From Microbispora amethystogenes (GTDB lineage Bacteria > Actinomycetota > Actinomycetes > Streptosporangiales > Streptosporangiaceae), in contig NZ_BOOB01000055.1 in the NCBI RefSeq assembly GCF_016863015.1, forward strand, positions 1 through 63,355: DNA of 63,355 nt. Reading direction: 5' to 3'. The position numbers and the translations under genes are program-made. Below are positions 1 to 9,693 of this stretch, piece after piece (the stretch's first letter is position 1; each line of letters begins with the position of its first letter). Below the pieces are notes generated by a model. The model worked only from the letters and a program-made list of their open reading frames with translations, had not been told where the DNA came from and made no database searches.

Positions 1-1638
<1,638 letters not shown>

Positions 1639-1657
1639 TTCCTACACGGTGACCTTT

Positions 1658-1684
1658 CTCGCCGGGGGACCAGCCCCCGGCGAG
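1658..1684 (+). terminator. Hairpin terminator after the alpha-galactosidase
   Basis: A perfect inverted repeat has 11-bp arms (CTCGCCGGGGG and CCCCCGGCGAG) around an ACCAG loop. It begins 20 bases after the alpha-galactosidase stop and ends 18 bases before the methyltransferase start. There is no T tract, as is common in high-GC actinomycetes. Confidence 0.8.
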
Positions 1685-1702
1685 GGACGGCAAGGAGCAC
1701 GC

Positions 1703-2527
1703 ATGTCCCACTCGACGGCCCACGAGTCCGCTGCCTCGCGGATAAACACGAGCATCCCCCATCCGGCGCGGGTGTACGACTATCTGCTGGGCGGCAAGGA
1801 CAACTTCGCGGCCGACCGTGAGGCCGCCGAGCAGCTCCTGAAGGCGTCCCCGGGCACGCGGGAGGGCGTCCAGGCCCATCGCGCCTTCCTGCGCCGGGCG
1901 GTCGGCTACCTCGCGGCGGAGGCGGGGATCACGCAGTTCCTCGACATCGGCACCGGCATCCCGACCCAGGGCAACACCCACGAGGTCGCGCAGGAGGCCA
2001 ACCCGCGGGCCAGGGTGGCGTACGTCGACAACGATCCGATCGTCCTGGTCCACGGCCGCGCGTTGCTGCGGGGCAGCGTGGCCGGGGCGACGACGGTGAT
2101 CGAGGCCGACCTGCGTGAGCCGGAGACGATCCTGTCCCACCCGGAGGTCCGGGAAGTGATCGACTTCACCCGCCCGGTGGGCGTCATCCTGGCCGGGGTC
2201 CTGCACTTCCTCCCCGACGACGAGGAGCCGCACGCGCTGGTCGAGCGGTTCAAGGAGGCGGTCCCCTCGGGCAGCCACCTGCTGCTGTCCCACATCACGC
2301 TCGACTTCGCCCCCAAGGTGAACCGGGAGGAGTTCACCAAGCCGTACGACAACAGCACCGCCCCCATGGTGCCCCGTACGCTCGCCGAGGTGCTGCCGTT
2401 CTTCGACGGCTGGCGGGTGATCGACCCGGGCCTGGTCGAAGTGGTGCGGTGGCGGCCGGACGACGGCTTCGAGTACATCCCGGGCGGGCACGCCTGGGCC
2501 TACGGCGGCGTCGCGATCAAGCCCTGA
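1703..2527 (+). CDS. DUF574 (PF04672) SAM-dependent methyltransferase family protein
   Basis: A protein of 274 residues from the actinobacterial DUF574 family, which has a class I methyltransferase fold; substrates are mostly unknown. The start is ATG 1703 behind AAGGAG at 1692-1697. The longer open frame from 1649 would read through the upstream terminator and is rejected. The family signature is clear: HPARVYDYLLGGKDNF near residue 20, a SAM-binding loop QFLDIGTGIPTQGNTHE near 80, and the acidic strand YVDNDPIVLVHGRALL near 110. Asp/Glu-rich DDEEPH follows. It is transcribed alone, between a hairpin and a convergent gene. The family assignment is firm; no biological role can be given from context. 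Confidence 0.9.
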   Translation: MSHSTAHESAASRINTSIPHPARVYDYLLGGKDNFAADREAAEQLLKASPGTREGVQAHRAFLRRAVGYLAAEAGITQFLDIGTGIPTQGNTHEVAQEANPRARVAYVDNDPIVLVHGRALLRGSVAGATTVIEADLREPETILSHPEVREVIDFTRPVGVILAGVLHFLPDDEEPHALVERFKEAVPSGSHLLLSHITLDFAPKVNREEFTKPYDNSTAPMVPRTLAEVLPFFDGWRVIDPGLVEVVRWRPDDGFEYIPGGHAWAYGGVAIKP

Positions 2528-2571
2528 CGCCGCCGTACCCGGCGGGTGTCCCCGCACCGGTGCGGCCGGCC

Positions 2572-2608
2572 GGCCCGTGCGGTGCCGTGAGGCGGGACCG
2601 CACGGGCC
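2572..2608. terminator. Bidirectional hairpin between convergent genes
   Basis: Arms GGCCCGTGCGGT and ACCGCACGGGCC pair perfectly over 12 bp around a 13-base loop. The hairpin ends right at the stop of the leftward gene and 45 bases after the stop of the rightward methyltransferase, so it could serve both. Confidence 0.75.
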
Positions 2609-3388
2609 TCAGCGCGCCGGGACGAGCGTGGGCCCGGCCTCCACGACCGTGAGCGGCGCGGAGCCGTACCGCCGCCGCAGCGCGGCGGAGGCCCGGGCCA
2701 CGCCGGTGACGCCCACCTCCACCGCGGTGCCGTCGGGACGGACGGCCACGGAGGTGACGGTCACGCCACGCCGGCGCCAATAGCCGATGTCGCGGCGCAC
2801 CCGGGCGGCCAGCGCCTCCAGTTCGCGGGCCGCGTGCGGGGCGTCGCGGATCTGGACCGGCGCCCCCGGGAACCGCCTGCGCAGCGCGGCGTCCAGACGG
2901 GCCGACGGGCGCCGGTAGACGATCAGACGGCGCCCCGAGGGGGCCAGCACGATGCCCGCGTAGTGACGGGGGAAGTCGCGACGCAGGGCCGCGTCGATCC
3001 GGTCCGCCGTCCGGGCGAGCTTCACCTGATCGCCCGGTGCGCCGCTCCATGCGTTGCCCAGTGAGTCGGCCGGTGCGTCGGCCGGTGCGTTGGCCGGTGC
3101 GCCGGACAGCGAGTCGGCGGGTGCGCCGCCCGGCGAGTTGGCGGGTGCGCTGCGCGGTGTCGCGTCCGAGGCGCCGCTCGTCCCGCCCGGGGCCGTGGGG
3201 CCGCCGCCCTCGCCGGAGGCCGGCGAGGCGCAGGCCGCCGTGGTGAGCAGACATCCCGCGGTCAGCGCCCCGAGCAGCGCCGCTCCGATCCGGCCGGCGG
3301 TCGTCGCCCGGCGTCGCGGGGGCGGAGGCCCGCCCCGGCCCGCCACGGCCGCTCCGGCAGCCGGATCGTCCTGCTCGTGCCGGTTCAT
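2609..3388 (-). CDS. Stand-alone homologue of an S1 protease propeptide (probable lipoprotein)
   Basis: The start is ATG 3388 behind GGAAGGG. After a basic N-terminus comes a hydrophobic segment ending in TAGC or TAAC, a plausible lipobox, then an Ala/Pro/Gly/Ser-rich linker with short APAD/APAN repeats (about residues 65-110). The C-terminal 140 residues have no protease triad. They align by eye with the propeptide of the adjacent secreted S1 protease (3541-4809): L-x-R-x-ADRI, YAGIV-x-AP, AAREL/SAAEL, TS-x-A-x-R-x-DG and V-x-VTG occur in the same order in both. Propeptides of this protease class fold and inhibit their catalytic domain. A separate copy could act in trans as chaperone or inhibitor, or be a duplicated remnant. 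Homology to the propeptide is what I see; the role is inferred. Confidence 0.75.
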   Translation of the reverse strand: MNRHEQDDPAAGAAVAGRGGPPPPRRRATTAGRIGAALLGALTAGCLLTTAACASPASGEGGGPTAPGGTSGASDATPRSAPANSPGGAPADSLSGAPANAPADAPADSLGNAWSGAPGDQVKLARTADRIDAALRRDFPRHYAGIVLAPSGRRLIVYRRPSARLDAALRRRFPGAPVQIRDAPHAARELEALAARVRRDIGYWRRRGVTVTSVAVRPDGTAVEVGVTGVARASAALRRRYGSAPLTVVEAGPTLVPAR

Positions 3389-3474
3389 CGGCGGCCCTTC
3401 CTGTCGGTGGGAACCACCACGGCCCGCACCCTCGTCGGTGAGGGTACGGGCGGTGGCGATGGTGATGATCGTGA

Positions 3475-3512
3475 CGGGGCGGGACCCGTCGTGCGCGCCG
3501 GGTCCCGCCCCG
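3475..3512 (-). terminator. Hairpin terminator after the S1 protease
   Basis: Perfect 14-bp arms (CGGGGCGGGACCCG and CGGGTCCCGCCCCG) enclose a 10-base loop. On the minus strand the hairpin starts 28 bases after the protease stop, and it separates the protease from the downstream propeptide-like gene. Confidence 0.8.
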
Positions 3513-3540
3513 CCCGCCTAAAGCCGGGCCGGTGGCCGGC

Positions 3541-4809
3541 TCAGCCGAGCGTGATCGCGATGCCGGGGTACGCGGAGGTCGCGTTGCTCCACGGCGAGTA
3601 GTACATCCGCCAGGCGCAGGTCCGGCCGCTGGTCACGTAGCCGGTGCAGGTGACGGCGGTGCTGGTGTCGATGGCGGTGTTGACGCCCGCCGCGTACACC
3701 TGGTTGGTGTTGGCGGAGTTGACGACCTCCACCGAGCCGCCGCTGTCGCCCTGCCCGACGGCGTTGAGGTGGGCCGTCTGCTCGGCGCGGACGGTGCCCG
3801 TGATCAGGTAGCCGACGTTGATGGTCACGCCGGTCTGCTGGACCTGGATCGTGCAGTTGGTGCCGGAGTAGGCGCCCGAGGTGCACAGCCACATGCCGAC
3901 GTAGCTGCTGGTGGTGCCGATGACCTGGTTGGTGAACTCGGTGGACACGTTGCCGACGGGGTTGTTGAAGACGCGGCCCGCGGCACTGGTGTTGATCAGC
4001 AGGACGTCCAGGCCGTTGTTGTCCTGGGTGACGCTGCCGATCACCTCACCGGTGGGGTCGGTGGCCGTGTTGCCCAGCGCGGCGCAGTGACCCGCCGACA
4101 GGATCTTGCTCGACCCGCCGTAGGTCACCGCGAAGCCGGTGCTGCAGCCTCCGCCGGGGGACTGCCACGCGCCGCCGCCGTACCAGGGCGGGGAGTCGTT
4201 CCAGCGGGTGGCCAGCTGCGGGCGGACGCCCGTCTCCACGCTGATCGGCACGGTCTCGCCCGACGCCGCCGAGCGGGCCCTGGAGGCGTCGAGGCCGGTG
4301 ACGTCAAGGCCCGAGCCGTCCACGCGGGGCGCGATGGACGTGATCGCGCTGCCGGCCCTCTTGGCGATCCGGGCCATCGCGGCGGTGAGCTCCGCCGCCG
4401 AGTGCCGGGCGGGCAGCACGCTCACCGAGACGTCACCGCGCAGCTGGCCGACGAGCCCGTCGATCGCCTGGGAGGTGCGGCCCTTCCAGTACAGGCGCAG
4501 CTCGTGGTTCTCGGGGGCGACCACGATGCCGGCGTAGCCGCCGCCGTTCCGCTCCTGCGCGACGGCGGCGGTGATGCGGTCGGCGGCTCGGACGAGCCGC
4601 TCCTGGGTCGCGAGGAGGTCCTTCCAGGAGGCGAAGCCGCCGGGCACCGCCCCGGCGGGCTCGATGGCCTGGGTCGTGGTGTCCTTGCCCGGGTCCTGGG
4701 CGGCGGCCGGATGGGCGCCGGCGACGGCCACGAGGACGAGGCCGGCGCCGAGCGCCGTCGCGAGGCGGGCGAAGCGTCCCGTGGTCCTGGTGGTGGGGGA
4801 GAGGTTCAC
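3541..4809 (-). CDS. Secreted S1 (chymotrypsin/alpha-lytic-like) serine protease with propeptide
   Basis: An extracellular serine endopeptidase precursor of 422 residues. I place the start at GTG 4809: AAGGAGGAAA (4816-4825) lies six bases upstream, whereas ATG 4860 has no such site. The N-terminus carries a signal peptide (RFARLATALGAGLVLVAVAGAHPAAA). A propeptide of about 150 residues follows (AADRI...YAGIVVAPENHELRLYWKG...). The catalytic domain carries His in SAGHC, Asp in GLDVLLIN and Ser in GQGDSGGSV, with paired cysteines in GGGCSTG and TSGAYSGTNC. It matches streptogrisin/alpha-lytic-type proteases that need their propeptide to fold. The downstream gene on the same strand encodes a protein related only to this propeptide. 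The substrate is not predictable. Confidence 0.92.
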   Translation of the reverse strand: MNLSPTTRTTGRFARLATALGAGLVLVAVAGAHPAAAQDPGKDTTTQAIEPAGAVPGGFASWKDLLATQERLVRAADRITAAVAQERNGGGYAGIVVAPENHELRLYWKGRTSQAIDGLVGQLRGDVSVSVLPARHSAAELTAAMARIAKRAGSAITSIAPRVDGSGLDVTGLDASRARSAASGETVPISVETGVRPQLATRWNDSPPWYGGGAWQSPGGGCSTGFAVTYGGSSKILSAGHCAALGNTATDPTGEVIGSVTQDNNGLDVLLINTSAAGRVFNNPVGNVSTEFTNQVIGTTSSYVGMWLCTSGAYSGTNCTIQVQQTGVTINVGYLITGTVRAEQTAHLNAVGQGDSGGSVEVVNSANTNQVYAAGVNTAIDTSTAVTCTGYVTSGRTCAWRMYYSPWSNATSAYPGIAITLG

Positions 4810-5511
4810 GAAGGATTTCCTCCTTGCCGGGTATCTATCGGGGCGAATCCGGTATTTCACGATTTCCAGGCTCGATCAATGGATTGACTAATGGGAGAAC
4901 CGGCGGTATTGCCCGAAGTCAGACAGCCGTATAGGGGGATTGCGGTTGAGAACTATGCGAGGCCTGCCTGCGCTCTGGGCTGCGGCGATGGCTCTGCCTG
5001 CGAGGACTTCCGCTCGATCCGAATATCGCCGTATCGGAATGCGCTTGGGGGAGAAGAATTGGTGAGCCGAAAGCGGGGATGAGGGGAGCCCTCAACGACG
5101 ATCCGGGCCGTCCGTACGGGAAAAAGGCGCACGGGGAAAACGGCGCACGAGAATACGCCGTGGACCGGACGAGGGCCGTCGCCGCGGCCCTGTCGCGCGA
5201 GCGGCGAAGACCGCCGTTCGCCTCGCCGGGCGACGAGTACGCCGCCCGTGAGTCGGGGCCGTGCCGCAGGGAAGAAGGCGGGCATGACGGAGGTACGGAC
5301 ATGGAGGGGCGGGACGAGCACGGCGGAGTGATGCGGCGGCGGATGCCGCTCGCGCACGAGCGCGGCCGGCAGGCCGGCGGCCGGGCCGTCGAGGCGGCCG
5401 AACGGGTCCGGCAGCTCGCGGCGCCCCGTCCCGGCGGCCCGGGGGACAGGGACGGCGCCGACCGGGCGCGACCGGCCGGGCGGCCCGGGCGGTCGCGATC
5501 CGTCTCGGCCG
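4810..5511. other. 702-bp non-coding interval between S1 protease and M1 peptidase genes
   Basis: The part nearest the protease (about 4830-5060) is noticeably richer in A/T and probably holds its promoter, though I cannot fix a clear -10/-35 pair. The part nearest the M1 gene has an imperfect hairpin at 5420-5459 (GGCGCC-CC-GTCCC against GGGACGGCGCC) that may end M1 transcription on the minus strand. Open frames across 4891-5555 have no recognisable domain and I do not call them. Confidence 0.5.
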
Positions 5512-6852
5512 TCAGCCGTCGATGCGGTGCGTGGTCCAGAACGACGACAGGCTGACCGAGGTCGCGGCCTGGGCCGCGGCCTTGAAGTCCGCGGTCGTCG
5601 AGATCCCGTACCAGTGGGCGGCGGCGTAGTTCCTCAGGAGGTTTTCCATGGCCGTCGTGCCGATCGTGCGCCGCAGGTCGTGCAGCGCGCACTTGCCGTA
5701 GCCGTAGACGACCGTCGAATAGCGGCTCGGGTGGGCGTCCCAGTAGGCCATCGAGTTGGTGATCTTCTCGGCGGACGACTGCCAGGAGACGCTGTTCCAG
5801 CAGTTGGTGCCGGAGAGGCCGTTGTAGAGGTCGGTGGCGTAGTCGGCGAACGACTCGTCCAGCCACGGGCTGGTGTACTCGTCGTCGCCGACGATGCCGT
5901 ACCACCACTGGTGGGCCAGTTCGTGGGCGAGCGCCGTGGAGCTGATCACGTCGAGCACGAAACCGGGATACTCCATGCCGCCGAACCAGAAGTTGTTGTC
6001 CAGCACCACGTCCACCTCGGCGTACGGGAAGGCGCCGAACCGCCCGGCATGGGCGACCAGGGCGTTCTTGGCGGTGGTCATCATCGAGCTCGCGCTGCTC
6101 GAACTGATCGAGCTCACCCGGTAGACGTTCACCGTGACGCCGGTGGTCGTGGTGCCCGTGGTCTTCGTGAACGGCCCGGCCCCCCACGCGAACTCGCGGA
6201 CGTTCTTCGCGGTGGCCCTGGTGACCGTACGGCCGGAGGCGCCCGGCGTGTCGACGGACGTGCCGGTGGCGGGCACGAGCAGCGACGTCGGATGGTCGAG
6301 CGTGACGTCGAAGTCGCCGATGAGCGCGTAGAAGGACTCCCCGTTGTTCGTGTAGGGGTCGAGGTGCCATCCGCTCGCGTCGCGCACCGCCAGGACCGGC
6401 AGCGCGTTCCCGACGAAGTTGTACGACCCGTCGCGGCCGAACCGGTCGGCGCCGCTGGGCACCACGATGCTCAGGTCGAAGCCGACCGAGGCGCTCTGGT
6501 TCTGGGCGAGCGCGGCGGGGAGCGCGATCTTCATCGCGGTGCAGCCGACGGAGAGGGCGGACGCCGTGCCCCCGGTCACGTTGGTCACCGTGATCGGAGT
6601 GGACGGGCACGCGCCGTGGGCGTTGTCCCACAACCGGAGGTAGACCTCCGTCAGGGGGTCGGCGGACGCATTGGTGAAGGTGACGCTCTCGTGGCCCGTC
6701 CAGGTGGTGCCCGAGGCGTTGCTGCTCAGGGTGACGGTGTAGGAGGGTTTCGACGGAGTCCGGATGCCGTCCGCGGCGTGGGCCGCCGGCGGGACACCCA
6801 GGACGAGGAGCGACACCGCGGCCGCGGCGGAGATCAGGACTCGTCGCAGCAT
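5512..6852 (-). CDS. Secreted M1 family zinc aminopeptidase
   Basis: A 446-residue exported metallopeptidase. The start is ATG 6852 with GAAGGGAGA upstream. A signal peptide of about 26 residues ends AAHAAD. The N-terminal beta-sandwich is typical of M1 (YTVTLSSNASGTTWTGHESVTFTN). The GAMEN-like substrate motif appears as GGMEYPG. The zinc site is HELAHQWW followed about 18 residues later by the Glu of WLDESFADY. It is shorter than the usual 850-residue aminopeptidase N and lacks the long C-terminal ERAP domain, like other compact secreted actinobacterial M1 enzymes. It is one of three different secreted peptidases within 10 kb. The catalytic class is firm; the cleavage preference is unknown. 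Confidence 0.93.
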   Translation of the reverse strand: MLRRVLISAAAAVSLLVLGVPPAAHAADGIRTPSKPSYTVTLSSNASGTTWTGHESVTFTNASADPLTEVYLRLWDNAHGACPSTPITVTNVTGGTASALSVGCTAMKIALPAALAQNQSASVGFDLSIVVPSGADRFGRDGSYNFVGNALPVLAVRDASGWHLDPYTNNGESFYALIGDFDVTLDHPTSLLVPATGTSVDTPGASGRTVTRATAKNVREFAWGAGPFTKTTGTTTTGVTVNVYRVSSISSSSASSMMTTAKNALVAHAGRFGAFPYAEVDVVLDNNFWFGGMEYPGFVLDVISSTALAHELAHQWWYGIVGDDEYTSPWLDESFADYATDLYNGLSGTNCWNSVSWQSSAEKITNSMAYWDAHPSRYSTVVYGYGKCALHDLRRTIGTTAMENLLRNYAAAHWYGISTTADFKAAAQAATSVSLSSFWTTHRIDG

Positions 6853-6899
6853 GAGGACGGTCTCCCTTCAGGTACCCGGCCCCCCGAATCTGCCGACGT

Positions 6900-6928
6900 A
6901 ATCTAACTTTTTGTCAACAACCGGTCAA
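6900..6928 (-). promoter_or_regulatory. Vegetative-type promoter of the M1 peptidase gene
   Basis: On the minus strand TTGACC (6928-6923), a 17-bp spacer and TAGATT (6905-6900) form a near-consensus promoter. The start of transcription would fall near 6893, giving a leader of about 40 bases before the ATG at 6852. Confidence 0.7.
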
Positions 6929-7448
6929 TGGACCTCCGAGACGACCAGCCGATGCGCGGCGCCCGGAACTCGTTTACGGCCACCCTTTCCGCCTGTGCGA
7001 AACCGTGCGTTCTCCCGGATGTCATGCGGGGAAACCTCCGGCGCGCCCGCGGCTCCATACCATGTCCGCGACCCGGCCGCGAAGTGGGCAAAAATTCAAC
7101 GAACGAAAACTCTGTTACGCCGCTTTCACGTGAAGTTCGGGCGGTCGAAATCTGAATGCGGCGCGCCGTCGGATAAGGGGCCCGGCGAGGCGGCGGCCCC
7201 TACACCAGGGGCGACAGGGAAAACAATGTCGGCGGGCGTGATCGAAGCCACAGGCGAGTGGCCCGCTGCCGATCTCGTCGCGCGGCCGGGTCCACTGCCA
7301 CTGGAACCGCTTTCATCGACATGCGACACGCCGATTTTCTGATCATGGGATCGGCTCAAATACACGAATTCCGCACAATTCCCAATAAGCCCGGGGGAGC
7401 CTAGCCTGATGCCGCATTGATCAACTCGCAGCAACCGGGAGACAACCC
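6929..7448. other. 520-bp divergent intergenic region ahead of the S8 protease
   Basis: The interval lies between the M1 promoter and the TTG start of the S8 protease and has several A/T-rich patches (about 7085-7125 and 7340-7390). TAGCCT near 7402 is a possible -10 for the protease, but no good -35 pairs with it. Open frames here lack recognisable domains. Confidence 0.45.
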
Positions 7449-9560
7449 TTGCGAAGTTCATCCGTGGCCGTCGCCCTCACGACGGCCGCCCTCCTCGGCC
7501 TGCCCGCCGTGTCCACCGCGGCACAGGCAGCCCTCCCTCCGGCCCTCTCCAGTGCGGTCCCCACCGGCTCCTCCGCGGCGACGGGAGCCGCCGCGGCACC
7601 CGAGGCAGGCGACCACACCGTCACCCTCGTCACCGGCGACGTCGTGCGGGCGCGAGTGGAAGGCCACGACCTGCGCGTCCTGTCGGCCGAGCCGGGAGAC
7701 GGGCGTACCGGCATCACCTTCGACGTCACCGACCACGGCGACCAGGTGTCGGTGGTCCCGTCGGACGCGGCCGCCCTCATCAAGGCCGGCCGCCTCGACC
7801 CCGAACTCTTCGAGGTCGGCACCCTGATCGCGGACGGCTACGACGACGAGCGCAGCCCGTCCATCCCGGTCATGACCACCTACGGCAAGAGCACGACCAC
7901 CGAGAACGCCGACCGGGCCCGTGCCGCGTTCGGCGGGGCGGCCAAGAGCCGGCGCGCCTTCCCCCGGCTGGGCATCAGCGCGCTCGCCATCGGGAAGAAG
8001 GACGCGCCCGGCGCCTGGCGCGGCCTCACCGGCGGCTCCGCCAAGCCCACCGGCCTGCAGGGCGGCGTCACCAAGCTGTGGCTGGACGGCAGGGTGACGG
8101 CCGGGCTCGACCAGAGCGTCCCGCACATCGGCGCGCCGACCGCGTGGGCGAGCGGGTACGACGGCACCGGCGTCAAGGTCGCGGTGCTGGACAGCGGCTA
8201 CGACACCGACCACCCCGACCTCGTCAGCAAGGTCGTCGCCTCCGCGGACTTCACCGGCAACGCCAACGGCGTCGAGGACGGCAACTCGCACGGCACGCAC
8301 ACCGCCTCGACCGTCGCCGGGACCGGCGCCGCCTCCGGGGGCCAGTACAAGGGGGTCGCCCCCGGTGCGAGCCTGGTCGTCGGCAAGGTTCTCAGCGACG
8401 AGAACTGGGGCTACGACTCCTGGATCATCGACGGGATGAACTGGGCGGTCGGCCAGCAGGGCGCCAAGATCGTCAGCATGAGCATCCAGAGCGGCCCGGG
8501 CTACGCCGACCACCCGATCGCGACGGCGATCAACAGCCTGACCTCGGAGTACAACGCGCTGTTCGTCGTCTGCTCGGGCAACTACGGCCCCGGCACGTCC
8601 ACCATCAGCTCCATCGGCGTCGCCGACAAGGCGCTGACCGTGGGGGCGGTCGACCTGACCGACACCGTGGCGAGCTTCTCCAGCCGCGGTCCGGTGGGCG
8701 ACCAGGGCCTGAAGCCCGACATGACCGGCCCCGGCGTGGACATCACCGCGGCCGTGCCCGGCGGCGGCTACGGCACGATGAGCGGGTGCTCGATGGCGAC
8801 GCCGCACGTCGCCGGGACGGCCGCGCTCGTGAAGCAGCGTCACCCCGCCTGGGGCGCGCAGCGGCTGAAGGACGCCCTGATGGGCACCGCCGCGGCGGCC
8901 GCGGGCTCCACCCCCTACACGTACGGCACCGGCCGGGTCGACGCGGCCCGGGCGGTCAGCCAGTCGCTCACCGCCAACCCGCCGAGCGCCGCGCTGTCGG
9001 TCACCTCCGCCCAGCCCACCGCCACGCAGACCGTGACCTACGCCAACGACACGGCCTCCGCGGTGTCGCTGAACCTGGCCGTGTCCGCGACCGACGCGGC
9101 CGGGACGACGGCCGCCCCGGCGGGCCTGTTCACCCTGAGCGCGAGCACCGTGACGGTGCCCGCGAACGGCACCGCGCAGGTCACCGTCACCCTGCACCAG
9201 GTGAGCTCGGCGATCAGCCTCTTCGGGGGCGTCCTGACCGCCACGTCCTCCGGCGGAGCGTCGGTGCGCACCTCGCTCGGCGGCCGGATCCAGGCGACCT
9301 CCACCTACAACACCACGATCCGCGTCCACTACAACCCCGGCGCGGGCAACACCATCACCCTCCGCGGCGACTCGCCGCTGAGCTGGACCAGCGGGCAGAA
9401 CTGCGTCAACACCGCGGCCGGGCTGTGGGAGTGCGGGTTCAACCTCTCCACCGGACAGGCGTTCCTGTACAAGCCGCTGATCAACGACACCATTTGGGCC
9501 ACCGGCTCCAACTACTACGGCGTCGGCGGCGGGACCTACGACATCTACCCCACCTTCTGA
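7449..9560 (+). CDS. Secreted S8 (subtilisin-like) serine protease
   Basis: An exported serine endopeptidase of 703 residues. Translation appears to start at TTG 7449 behind GGGAGA, giving the signal peptide RSSSVAVALTTAALLGLPAVSTAAQA. A propeptide of about 170 residues follows (HTVTLVTGDVVRARV...). The catalytic triad is Asp in VAVLDSGYDTDHPDL (about residue 245), His in GNSHGTHTAS (about 280) and Ser in GCSMATPHVAG (about 445); the oxyanion Asn is in CSGNYGPG. The nucleophile motif is GCSMATPH, where the family usually has GTSMATPH. A C-terminal beta-rich region of about 210 residues may bind substrate. The class is firm; the substrate is unknown. Confidence 0.94.
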   Translation: MRSSSVAVALTTAALLGLPAVSTAAQAALPPALSSAVPTGSSAATGAAAAPEAGDHTVTLVTGDVVRARVEGHDLRVLSAEPGDGRTGITFDVTDHGDQVSVVPSDAAALIKAGRLDPELFEVGTLIADGYDDERSPSIPVMTTYGKSTTTENADRARAAFGGAAKSRRAFPRLGISALAIGKKDAPGAWRGLTGGSAKPTGLQGGVTKLWLDGRVTAGLDQSVPHIGAPTAWASGYDGTGVKVAVLDSGYDTDHPDLVSKVVASADFTGNANGVEDGNSHGTHTASTVAGTGAASGGQYKGVAPGASLVVGKVLSDENWGYDSWIIDGMNWAVGQQGAKIVSMSIQSGPGYADHPIATAINSLTSEYNALFVVCSGNYGPGTSTISSIGVADKALTVGAVDLTDTVASFSSRGPVGDQGLKPDMTGPGVDITAAVPGGGYGTMSGCSMATPHVAGTAALVKQRHPAWGAQRLKDALMGTAAAAAGSTPYTYGTGRVDAARAVSQSLTANPPSAALSVTSAQPTATQTVTYANDTASAVSLNLAVSATDAAGTTAAPAGLFTLSASTVTVPANGTAQVTVTLHQVSSAISLFGGVLTATSSGGASVRTSLGGRIQATSTYNTTIRVHYNPGAGNTITLRGDSPLSWTSGQNCVNTAAGLWECGFNLSTGQAFLYKPLINDTIWATGSNYYGVGGGTYDIYPTF

Positions 9561-9575
9561 CGCCTCGCTGAGGAG

Positions 9576-9610
9576 AGACCCCCGGCCGGACGCCTTCCGG
9601 CCGGGGGTCT
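9576..9610. terminator. Strong hairpin terminator after the S8 protease
   Basis: AGACCCCCGGCCGGA and TCCGGCCGGGGGTCT pair perfectly over 15 bp around a five-base CGCCT loop, starting 16 bases after the protease stop. The convergent SDR gene ends at 9694, so the hairpin can serve both strands. Confidence 0.85.
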
Positions 9611-9693
9611 TCCACGTCCGACGGGGTCCGCGAGGAGGCCGTCGTGCGCGAGGACGCGGTCGTACGCGCGGGCCGGTCCCGGCGTGGTGCCGG

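Noticed and set aside
1649..1702. ATG 1649 as start of the DUF574 gene
   Set aside because: It would translate through the hairpin terminator; ATG 1703 has a good AAGGAG site and matches the family start.
4810..4860. ATG 4860 as start of the S1 protease
   Set aside because: GTG 4809 has AAGGAGGAAA at ideal spacing and begins just ahead of the signal peptide.
5079..5555. Possible 158-residue plus-strand gene between the S1 and M1 peptidase genes
   Set aside because: Composition is Arg/Gly-rich, no domain is visible, and it overlaps the end of the M1 gene on the other strand.
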